Source: Thermoleptolyngbya sp046719575 (GTDB taxonomy: Bacteria; Cyanobacteriota; Cyanobacteriia; Elainellales; Elainellaceae). Taken from it: a stretch of DNA of 50,559 nucleotides. Within the stretch, counting starts at the first letter, position 1; the number at the start of each line of letters is the position of its first letter. Positions 43,774 to 50,559 of the stretch are shown here, piece by piece. The notes below the pieces were generated by a model. That model ran no database searches. It saw only the letters and a list, made by a program, of their open reading frames with translations, and had not been told where the DNA came from. Location: NCBI GenBank assembly GCA_046719575.1, contig JBDNCP010000011.1, positions 1 to 50,559 on the forward strand. Direction: 5' to 3'. The position numbers and the translations under genes were made by a program.

Positions 43774-44760
43774 ATGACACAGCCGCGTGTGCTTTGTTTG
43801 GGTGAGGTGTTGCTGGACTATCTGGCCGATCAGCCAGGGAAACCGATGGAGCAGGTCATGTCCTGGACGGCGTATCCGGGGGGTGCGCCCGCGAATGTGG
43901 CCTGCGCGTTGGCCAAGCTGGGGACGCCGTCTGGCTTTGTGGGCTGTGTGGGCAGCGATGAGGCGGGCGATGCACTGGTAAAGTTACTGCTGGAGTCGGG
44001 GGTAGACGGAACGGGCATTCAGCGGCACGACACTGCGCCGACGCGGGGCGTGTATGTGGTGCGCGATGAGGCGGGCGATCGCCATTTTGCCGGGTTTGGG
44101 GGACGGCCCTCCGATGCCTTTGCCGACACCCGCCTGCAAGCCGATGCGTTGCCCGAAGACCTGTTCGCCAATGCCGATTTTTTGGTGCTGGGCACGCTGG
44201 AGCTAGCCTACCCAGAATCGGCCAGGGCGATCGCCCGCGCTTTGGAATTGGCAGAGCAGCACTTTGTCAAAATTTTGGTAGATGTTAACTGGCGGCCTGT
44301 GTTTTGGGCTGACCCCGAAACGGCTCGGCAGCCGATTCATGCGTTGATCAAGCGAGTCGATTTTCTAAAGCTCTCCGCAGAAGAGGCAGACTGGCTATTT
44401 GAAACCCGCGACCCCGCTGTCATCGCCCATCGCCTGGACAATCTAGAAGGGGTGCTGATCACCGATGGCGACAAGGGCTGTGCCTATTGCCTCAGCGGCA
44501 ACGATGGGCGCGTCCCCGCCTTTCCGGTAGAAGTAGAAGATACCACGGGCGCGGGTGATGCTTTTGTTGCGGGTTTTTTGCACCAGATGAGTCAGCAGGG
44601 AATTGCAGCCCTGGCCAATCCGGAGGCAGCCCGACAAATCGTGACCTATGCGTCAGCGGTGGGCGGCCTTACAACAACGCGTCCTGGGGCGATCGCCGCC
44701 CAGCCAAGCCCCGCAGAGGTGGGGGCATTTTTGTATATGCAACAGCAGCGCCAAGGGTGA
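43774..44760 (+). CDS. PfkB-family fructokinase
   Basis: A 328-aa ribokinase-fold sugar kinase, most like fructokinases that phosphorylate fructose to fructose-6-phosphate. Motifs: GGAPANVA (36-43, PfkB signature 1), the FxGFGGRPSDAF region, VDVNWRPVFW, and DTTGAGDAF with GAGD at 259-262 and Asp262 as catalytic base. Length and ends are normal. In cyanobacteria it would feed fructose from sucrose breakdown into glycolysis. Convergent with the YvcK gene, 5 bp between stops. Confidence 0.9.
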   Translation: MTQPRVLCLGEVLLDYLADQPGKPMEQVMSWTAYPGGAPANVACALAKLGTPSGFVGCVGSDEAGDALVKLLLESGVDGTGIQRHDTAPTRGVYVVRDEAGDRHFAGFGGRPSDAFADTRLQADALPEDLFANADFLVLGTLELAYPESARAIARALELAEQHFVKILVDVNWRPVFWADPETARQPIHALIKRVDFLKLSAEEADWLFETRDPAVIAHRLDNLEGVLITDGDKGCAYCLSGNDGRVPAFPVEVEDTTGAGDAFVAGFLHQMSQQGIAALANPEAARQIVTYASAVGGLTTTRPGAIAAQPSPAEVGAFLYMQQQRQG

Positions 44761-44765
44761 GCCTG

Positions 44766-46190
44766 TTATCGAATTCCCGCCACACGGCTATACCAGCGCA
44801 GCAAAATGCGGGCGAGGCGATCGCTGTCATGGCGCACTAGGCCCGTCTCGACTTCCTCGTCGATAACGTTGGCGATCACCACGCGGCGACCTGTTTGCGC
44901 CACGCCCTCCCGGTCAAAATAAACTGGATTTGAGCCTTCTTGGGCATAGCGGATCAGCGAGTGGGCAGAGGGCATTTTCTTCTGCACCAAAACTGCATCA
45001 AACAGTGGCTTGCCCTGCGTCACTTGGTCGATAGCGCGGATATGGTCGGACACGGTGTAGCCATCGGTTTCGCCGGGTTGGGTCATGACATTGCACACAT
45101 AAATGCGGGGCACCTGGCGCTGGGCGATCGCCTCCACAATTTCTGGCACCAGCAAATTGGGAATAATGCTAGTGTACAGACTGCCTGGGCCAATAATGAT
45201 GTAATCGGCTTCCTCAATGGCCGCCAGAGCGCGGGGCAGCGCAGGCGGATTCGCAGGTGTGCAGCCAATTCGCACAATTTTGCCCTGGGCTTCGGTGATG
45301 TTCGATTCGCCCTCGATGTGGCGGCCGTCTTCCAAATCTGCCCAGAGGCGCACATCGCTGAGGGTTGCAGGCAACACCTGTCCCCGCACCGCAAGCACTT
45401 TGGAACTAGCGGCGATCGCCTGCTCCAGATCCCCTGCAACCTCGCTCATCGCCGTCAAAAACAAATTGCCAAAGCTATGCCCCACTAGCCCATCGCCCGC
45501 CTTAAAGCGATACTTAAACAACTCCGTCAGCAGCTTTTCCTCATCGGCCAGCGCCGCCAGACAGTTGCGGATATCCCCTGGCGGCAGCACGCCAATCTCG
45601 CGCCGCAGCCGCCCCGACGACCCGCCATCATCCGCCACCGTCACAATCGCCGTAATATTGGCGCTGTAATGCTTTAGCCCCCGCAGCAGCGTAGACAACC
45701 CCGTGCCGCCACCCAACACCACAATTCGCGGCCCCCGATTTAGGCGGCGATGAGCCATCAGCCGATCAACCAGCTCATCTTCCTCCCCTGGCATCAGCAC
45801 TTCAGTAATCGACCCCAAACTGCGCGTCTGACCCCAAAACACCAGCAGCAAACCTGCTAGCGTTACTAGGGGCCCGCTAATATAGTTCGGCACAATGCGC
45901 GTCACCACCTCCAGCACATCTCCAATAAACTGCCCCAGACGAAAAATTGGCGTTTGACGCGACCAAATCGCAATCCCCAGCAGCAGCAGCAGACAGCCTC
46001 CGATGGTGATAAACAGCCATCGCTTGACCGATAGCCCTGGCGATAGCCACTTAAACCATTGATTGACTCGATGGGGCGTGCGGTGGCGACTCGCTACTTT
46101 AGACGAAGACTTTTTGGGCAGGTGAGCCCGGCGGAGGCGCGGCTCAGGCTTGATGGCCTGAAGAGCGTGTTTTAGGAGTCCGTTTGACAT
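44766..46190 (-). CDS. YvcK/CofD-like gluconeogenesis-factor family protein
   Basis: A 474-aa protein. The C-terminal 320 residues match the YvcK family (GGGTGLSTLLRGLK, VTVADDGGSSGRLRRE, GDIRNCLAALAD, GPGSLYTSIIPNLLVPEI, VCNVMTQPGETDGY), which shares the CofD fold and binds UDP-sugars in Bacillus, linking metabolism to cell wall and cell shape. Unlike Bacillus YvcK, this one has an N-terminal part with two membrane helices (RWLFITIGGCLLLLLGIAIW and ISGPLVTLAGLLLVFWG), common in cyanobacteria. I chose ATG 46190; GTG 46223 would add 11 residues. Confidence 0.9.
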   Translation of the reverse strand: MSNGLLKHALQAIKPEPRLRRAHLPKKSSSKVASRHRTPHRVNQWFKWLSPGLSVKRWLFITIGGCLLLLLGIAIWSRQTPIFRLGQFIGDVLEVVTRIVPNYISGPLVTLAGLLLVFWGQTRSLGSITEVLMPGEEDELVDRLMAHRRLNRGPRIVVLGGGTGLSTLLRGLKHYSANITAIVTVADDGGSSGRLRREIGVLPPGDIRNCLAALADEEKLLTELFKYRFKAGDGLVGHSFGNLFLTAMSEVAGDLEQAIAASSKVLAVRGQVLPATLSDVRLWADLEDGRHIEGESNITEAQGKIVRIGCTPANPPALPRALAAIEEADYIIIGPGSLYTSIIPNLLVPEIVEAIAQRQVPRIYVCNVMTQPGETDGYTVSDHIRAIDQVTQGKPLFDAVLVQKKMPSAHSLIRYAQEGSNPVYFDREGVAQTGRRVVIANVIDEEVETGLVRHDSDRLARILLRWYSRVAGIR

Positions 46191-46480
46191 AGTGACTTGG
46201 CTGGGGCAGAGGGGCAGCAACACTGCGTATCAGTTTATACTCTGAAAATCGACTTAGGTTTTGCAAAACTTATCACGCTCTGATAACGCTCTGGCCCTAT
46301 GACGCTTCACAGATGAAGTCATAACCGGGTAACGCTATAACGGAATAGAAAAATGATTAAGGAAGGATTAAGTCCAATCACCTAATAGGTTCGGCAAGGT
46401 CAGGATTTCGTTAACTATCCTGACATTTATCCGGTTGATCCATAAATTTGGAAGCTTGCCCGTTGATAGCCGTTGACCTC

Positions 46481-46645
46481 GTTGACTGACAAAACATTGA
46501 CCGCTGGCGGCTGGAAGCCGCGCCTACACAGGCGAAACCCGCCTACGCGGGTTTTGGGTCAGGGTCGAGAGTCGGCGAAGGCCGACTTCGTTGATATAGC
46601 AGCAGTTTCAACCGCCTGGTGCCCAGGTTTTGTCAGTCAGTCAGG
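46481..46645 (-). mobile_element. R3 element, copy 2, inverted
   Basis: Ends TGACTGACAAAAC and, inverted, GTTTTGTCAGTCA. Three hairpins inside: GGCGGCTGGAAGCCGC, AAACCCGCCTACGCGGGTTT and GTCGGCGAAGGCCGAC. Better preserved than copy 1. Confidence 0.75.
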
Positions 46646-46786
46646 CCGTTGACTATACCTTTCGGCTGATACTCCTTTGATTCAGGGTTAAGCTTGGTTC
46701 ACTTCCGCTGCAAGGATATTAGCCTATCTCGATCAAATCCACGGTTTATTTTTGAGAAAGCCAGCTTTCGAGAAAGCTAGCTTTTC

Positions 46787-46898
46787 AGTAGATAGACCCA
46801 GTTAAAAAATAAATCCTAAACCCTGCGCCGCCCGCGCAGTAGGCGACGCAGGGTCTTTGGGTTTTATGTTTATTTATGTTTATTAATGTCTATCAACT
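46787..46898 (+). mobile_element. R2 element, copy 4 (112 bp)
   Basis: Ends AGTAGATAGAC and GTCTATCAACT. The core stem CCCTGCG/CGCAGGG continues with CC/GG after a small bulge. Same orientation as the other three copies. Confidence 0.78.
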
Positions 46899-46962
46899 GA
46901 TTTGCTGGGGCAGACAGAACCCTTTCAGCCTGCAATCGCTGTGGGTTTGTGAATATCAGTTT

Positions 46963-47053
46963 TTTCTTAAGCGGCGCTCCACATGAAACGGCCGGGGAGC
47001 TTGCAAACGCTTGACGGGTATCCAAAATCGCAAATCTAAAATCGAGAATTGAT
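46963..47053 (-). repeat. R4 repeat, copy 2
   Basis: The reverse complement of 27392-27483: TTAAGCGGCGCTCC, CTTGCAAACGCTTGACGGG, ATCCAAAATCG. About 80 percent identical by eye. Confidence 0.7.
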
Positions 47054-47069
47054 ATAAGACTAGTCTTAT
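47054..47069. promoter_or_regulatory. 16-bp perfect palindrome upstream of the ABC gene
   Basis: ATAAGACTAGTCTTAT is a perfect palindrome beginning at the end of R4 and lying 19 bp before the first ATG of the ABC ATPase frame. It could be a regulator site or an insertion scar. Confidence 0.45.
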
Positions 47070-47100
47070 CATTTGGGTAGTCAGCAAATGGGGGTCGGCA

Positions 47101-47145
47101 GGGTCTCAGGATCTAGGGTCTCAGGATCTAGGGTCTCAGGATCTA
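47101..47145. repeat. 15-bp tandem array (3 units)
   Basis: Three exact units of GGGTCTCAGGATCTA. If translated in the ABC ATPase frame they give RVSGS repeats, an in-frame extension that is unlikely to be functional. Confidence 0.9.
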
Positions 47146-47180
47146 GAGTCTTCGGGACTATACACGAAACGAATGTGCGG

Positions 47181-48008
47181 ATGCAGCAAGAAGGCACACC
47201 TGAGGAGGGCACACAGTCGCAAGGCATGGGTGAACCGTTGATTGAGTTGCGCGGCGTGAGCAAAGCCTTTGGCGATCGCATCGTGCTAGACAAAGTTGAT
47301 CTGGCCATTTACCCCAACGAGGCAGTAGGCATTATTGGCCCTTCGGGCACTGGAAAATCTACGATTCTGCGTCTGATTGCTGGGCTAATTGCACCAGATG
47401 CAGGTGAGATTTACCTAAAGGGGCAGCGCCGGACTGGGCTGGTGGACGAGGGCAAAGATCCCTTTGGCGTGGGTATGGTGTTTCAGCGGGCGGCGCTGTT
47501 CGATTCGCTGACGGTGGATGAAAATGTCGGCTTTCTGCTGTATCAGCATTCTCGGCTGCCCCGTCAGCAGATCCGCCAGCAGGTGGAGCGGGTGCTGGAA
47601 ATGGTAGGGCTGCCGGGAACGGGCGATCGCTATCCATCGGAACTCTCCGGCGGGATGCGCCAGCGGGTCAGCTTTGCCCGCGCTATTATAAAGAACCCTG
47701 ATAACCCAGCAGACAATCCCGAACTGCTGCTCTATGACGAGCCGACTGCTGGGCTAGATCCGATCGCCTCTACAGTGATCGAAGACTTGATCCGCAAGCT
47801 GCAATGTACCGAGGGGGGCTGCACCACCTACGCCATTGTGACCCACCAGCACAGCACTATTCGTCGCACTGCCGACCGCATTGTTTTTTTGCATCAGGGC
47901 AAGGTGCAGTGGGAGGGGCGAGTCGAAGATATCGACACGACAGACAATCCAGCCATGCGGCAGTTTTTTACAGGCAGCGTGGAGGGGCCAATTCGGGTTG
48001 TGGGGTGA
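47181..48008 (+). CDS. MlaF-like ABC transporter ATP-binding protein
   Basis: A 275-aa ATPase (275 residues from ATG 47181). It resembles the MlaF/TtgA-type ATPases of lipid-transport (Mla, TGD-like) ABC systems. Walker A is GPSGTGKST, signature LSGGMRQRVSFARAI, Walker B LLLYDEPTAGLD, and H-loop VTHQHSTI. Conservation begins at EPLIELRGVSKAFGDR. Possible starts are ATG 47088, 47181 or 47226; 47226 fits homologues best. The frame upstream of 47181 consists of the tandem array. Neither the permease (MlaE) nor the MCE protein (MlaD) is in the window; downstream genes face the other way. Confidence 0.85.
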   Translation: MQQEGTPEEGTQSQGMGEPLIELRGVSKAFGDRIVLDKVDLAIYPNEAVGIIGPSGTGKSTILRLIAGLIAPDAGEIYLKGQRRTGLVDEGKDPFGVGMVFQRAALFDSLTVDENVGFLLYQHSRLPRQQIRQQVERVLEMVGLPGTGDRYPSELSGGMRQRVSFARAIIKNPDNPADNPELLLYDEPTAGLDPIASTVIEDLIRKLQCTEGGCTTYAIVTHQHSTIRRTADRIVFLHQGKVQWEGRVEDIDTTDNPAMRQFFTGSVEGPIRVVG

Positions 48009-48050
48009 GCGGGTAGGGATGGAAAAAACGAAAAACGAAAAACAGAACCT

Positions 48051-48110
48051 CTTCGTTCTTCGTTCTTCGTTCTTCGTTCTTCGTTCTTCTCTCTTCGTTC
48101 TTCGTTCTTC
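48051..48110. repeat. 7-bp tandem array
   Basis: About eight units of CTTCGTT, interrupted twice by CTTCTCT, between the convergent ABC and kinase genes. On the left, AAAAACG is repeated at 48023-48044. Confidence 0.88.
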
Positions 48111-48112
48111 TC

Positions 48113-50559
48113 TCACTCGGTCTGCGGTAGTTCCAGGCTTGGTAACGTCACCACGAAGCGGGTTTGTCCGATGCTGCTTTCAACGGCGATCGCCCCACCC
48201 AGTCGTTCTACCAGCCGTTTCACCAGCGCTAGCCCCAGCCCAGTGCCGCCATAGCGCCAGGGGTCGTTGCTGGGAATGCGATAGAACCGATCAAAAATGC
48301 GATCGCGTTCTGCTTCGGGGATTTCCACCCCTGTGTTGGTCACGCAGAGTTGAAACAGAATGGGAGAGTTGGAGGGGTGGGGAGATATCGGGCTTGAGGG
48401 ATTGGATTCAATTGGGTCATTGGGCGACCGACTGCTCTGATCCGGGCTGTGCCGTCGGCTCCACGGTCTGGCTTCGACGGTGATCCGCTCTCCGGCTGGC
48501 GTATACTTGCAGGCGTTGGTCAGCAGTTCTGTCAAGATGCGCTCTAGATAAGACGAGTCGGTGATCAGCGGCGGCAGATTTGCCGCTATGTTGATAGAAA
48601 ACTGCTGCTGATTGTTGCGGGTCGGCTCGATAAACGCCTCGGCAATGTGTGGTATCCAGAGATCGAGGCAGACTTCGCTGGGCAACAGCGGATCGACCTC
48701 GGCATCGAGATGCGACAGGTCAAGCAGGTCGTTGATCAGGTCTGATTCGCGCTGGCACTCGTCTTGCAAAATCTGGAAATAGCGGGTGATGGGGTTGCTG
48801 CGATCGCCCAAAATGCCCAGCCGATTCAGATGAATTTCCAAAAGCTGAATCGACATCTTGATGCCCGCAATGGGCGTGCGTAGCTCATGGGAAACCGTGC
48901 TGAGGAAGTCATCCTTAAGGCGGTTGAGCCGCTCTAGCTCTTCGACTTGAGACAGCGACGTATCGTAGAGCCGGGCCTGCCGAATGGCGATCGCACATTG
49001 CGTTGCCACCTGCTGCACCAAGCGAATCTCAGCATCGTTAAACCCCTGCTGGCGCTCTCGAAACAGCCAGATATCCCCCAAAATTCCCTGGTCGTCGAAC
49101 ACTGGAAACGCCAGAACCGCCAGAGGCTCTTGCATCTGGGGCACGGAATCAGGGACAAGCTGGCAAAACTGACAGGATAGCCCAGCCAGCAGTTGTCGAT
49201 AGAGGTCAGGCTTGTCGGTAAACTGCACGACCTGTCCCTCGGCACTGGGCAGCCAAGTCGTGTGTTCATGGCCGATGATACTACGCTGCAAATCGGGGCT
49301 ATAGGTCGCAGTCCTACAACACAGAATATTGGGCAATCCACGTCCCACTTCCTCCACCACACCCTGCAAGATCTGGGTTTCGTCTAGGCTGTCGCGCACT
49401 TTGTCGGTAATTCGCTTGAGCAGCGCCTCAAACTCTAGCGCCTGCTGCAACTGGGCGGTGCGGTGTGCGACCTGATGTTCCAGATCATCATTGAGCCGTT
49501 GTACCGACTGGTACAGGCTGGCCTGCTGAATGGCGATCGCCAGTTGATCGACCACTACCTGAACGGTTTCTAGCTCCCAGCTTTGCCATTGCCGCGAGGG
49601 CTGCTGATAGTTCAGCGATAGCGATCCCCACACCCGCTGCTCCGCCGCCTCTGGTTCTACTACGCCAATCCGGGGAATCGGCACCAGCATCCATACCCCC
49701 GGAAACGCATCCGCATAGGACTGGTTAATAGGGTCAGATTGCTCTGCCAGATTACCAACATGCATCACCCGAAGCTGCTTTAGCCCAGCAGCCAGCGGAT
49801 TGCCTGCATCGGGAATGACCAGCCCGCTGGCATCGAGGAGGTCTGGACGATTGCGATAGCTGCACACGTTTATCCAGCAGCCTCGTTCGGGCTGATAGCG
49901 CACCAGTTCCACCCGGTCGAGCCGCAGCATTTCGCCGATCGCGGTGGTGGCATTGGCAAAAACGGTTTGCAAATCGAGAGAATTGCGAACGGCTTGGACA
50001 AGCTGGTTTACAAGCTGTTCCTTTTGGGCCTGCTGCTGGGTCTGCTGATATAGCTCGGCCTGGGAGATGCCAATCGCCAGTTGGGTGCTAAGTTGTTGCA
50101 GCAGGTCTTCACTCAGGGCATCCCACTGGTGGGGTGCGCTGCAATGGTGCGAAACCAGCAGCCCCCACAGCCGATCTTTTGTAATGATGGGAATAATCAG
50201 CACCGCCCGGACTTGAAGCTGGATTAACAGTTCTCGGTAGCAGTCAGACAGATCATCCTGCTGAACGTCGTTGACGCGATGGATGCGGCCACTCAGGTAG
50301 GGATGCGAGTTGGGGAGAGACAATGACTCAGTAAAGCAAGGATCTTCGATGACTCGATCGAGTAGCGATAGGGACTCGTAGGCAACCGACTCGGCGACGA
50401 CCTTGCCGCTCCAGTCAGGCTGAAACTGATAGATCAGCACTCGATCCACCGCCAGAAAGTGTCGCACTTGGTCAACGGTGGCGTTGAGCATGGTCTGCAA
50501 ATCGAGCGACTGACGAATGGTTTGCGCCAGCCGCGTGATAAAGCGCTCTCGCTCGATGG
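48113..50559 (-). CDS. GAF-domain sensor histidine kinase, 5' end outside window
   Basis: At least 815 codons; the frame remains open to the window end, so the N-terminus is missing. Domains: a first GAF (to about residue 150 counted from TTG 50500), a second GAF (about 150-340), a coiled linker (about 340-365), a third GAF (about 365-515), then HisKA with SHELRTP (about residue 537) and HATPase with the N-box LLTNACKYTP and GGTGLGLALVKRL. The first GAF has DPCF (Cys55) and SDCYRELL (Cys87), the positions of the two bilin-linking cysteines in DXCF cyanobacteriochromes, and is followed by VRAVLIIPI as in that family. No membrane helix is seen, so it is a soluble sensor in the part visible. The cognate regulator is not here. 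Confidence 0.88.
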   Translation of the reverse strand, partial: IERERFITRLAQTIRQSLDLQTMLNATVDQVRHFLAVDRVLIYQFQPDWSGKVVAESVAYESLSLLDRVIEDPCFTESLSLPNSHPYLSGRIHRVNDVQQDDLSDCYRELLIQLQVRAVLIIPIITKDRLWGLLVSHHCSAPHQWDALSEDLLQQLSTQLAIGISQAELYQQTQQQAQKEQLVNQLVQAVRNSLDLQTVFANATTAIGEMLRLDRVELVRYQPERGCWINVCSYRNRPDLLDASGLVIPDAGNPLAAGLKQLRVMHVGNLAEQSDPINQSYADAFPGVWMLVPIPRIGVVEPEAAEQRVWGSLSLNYQQPSRQWQSWELETVQVVVDQLAIAIQQASLYQSVQRLNDDLEHQVAHRTAQLQQALEFEALLKRITDKVRDSLDETQILQGVVEEVGRGLPNILCCRTATYSPDLQRSIIGHEHTTWLPSAEGQVVQFTDKPDLYRQLLAGLSCQFCQLVPDSVPQMQEPLAVLAFPVFDDQGILGDIWLFRERQQGFNDAEIRLVQQVATQCAIAIRQARLYDTSLSQVEELERLNRLKDDFLSTVSHELRTPIAGIKMSIQLLEIHLNRLGILGDRSNPITRYFQILQDECQRESDLINDLLDLSHLDAEVDPLLPSEVCLDLWIPHIAEAFIEPTRNNQQQFSINIAANLPPLITDSSYLERILTELLTNACKYTPAGERITVEARPWSRRHSPDQSSRSPNDPIESNPSSPISPHPSNSPILFQLCVTNTGVEIPEAERDRIFDRFYRIPSNDPWRYGGTGLGLALVKRLVERLGGAIAVESSIGQTRFVVTLPSLELPQTE

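Larger units (their letters stand above)
46191..47087. other. 0.9-kb repeat nest, no gene
   Basis: Upstream of the YvcK gene and of the ABC ATPase. Holds R3 copy 2, R2 copy 4 and R4 copy 2, the same three families found together at 27279-27720, and a 16-bp palindrome near its end. The segment 46224-46480 has no repeats and must hold the YvcK promoter. Confidence 0.6.

Overview
The window is from a cyanobacterium. The eight-base palindrome GCGATCGC (HIP1) and partial matches to it recur throughout, inside and between genes. The gene content agrees: a phycobiliprotein lyase, a fructokinase, a PedR-type LuxR regulator, a metacaspase-like protein, a pentapeptide-repeat protein, a DesC-type desaturase, and two large signalling kinases with GAF domains. 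GC-rich coding regions, many tandem repeats and many dispersed palindromic elements suggest a filamentous Leptolyngbya-like genome. That placement is an inference.

Layout. 1-8.4 kb: bilin lyase, subtilisin-like protease with a membrane tail, M48 protease, a small hairpin element, a GT4 glycosyltransferase, an RTX protein with a lectin-like front, a small hypothetical protein and a GNAT acetyltransferase. 8.4-15.3 kb: a SNF2 helicase, then on the other strand a two-partner-secretion haemagglutinin-type protein preceded by two small mutually homologous proteins of a family I do not recognise. 15.9-20.3 kb: leuC and leuD (isopropylmalate isomerase), split by an antitoxin/Doc module, an SDR and a Uma2 protein. 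21-27.2 kb: a 59-aa protein with a duplicated motif, lgt, a universal stress protein, a long gene-poor stretch, and desC divergent from a TetR regulator with two near-identical palindromic operator candidates between them. 28.4-40.9 kb: a 1,839-aa Ser/Thr kinase-ATPase-GAF-histidine kinase, map, a PabB-PabC fusion, a metacaspase-like protein that has lost both catalytic residues, and a pentapeptide-repeat protein. 41.6-50.6 kb: a 44-aa exported or membrane peptide, a small hypothetical protein, a PedR-like regulator, a DUF4168-like exported protein, fructokinase, a YvcK-type protein, an MlaF-like ABC ATPase, and a sensor histidine kinase cut by the window end. The kinase's first GAF domain has the two cysteines expected of a DXCF cyanobacteriochrome.

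The gaps between genes are full of structure. Four dispersed element families (called R1 to R4 here) have inverted ends and internal hairpins. R1 and R2 each occur four times, R3 and R4 twice each, and one further hairpin element (R5) occurs once. None encodes a protein, so they look like MITE-type elements moved by proteins encoded elsewhere. Separately, at least eleven loci carry head-to-tail arrays of unrelated 7-15 bp units. I saw no rRNA, convincing tRNA, CRISPR array, transposase or phage gene.
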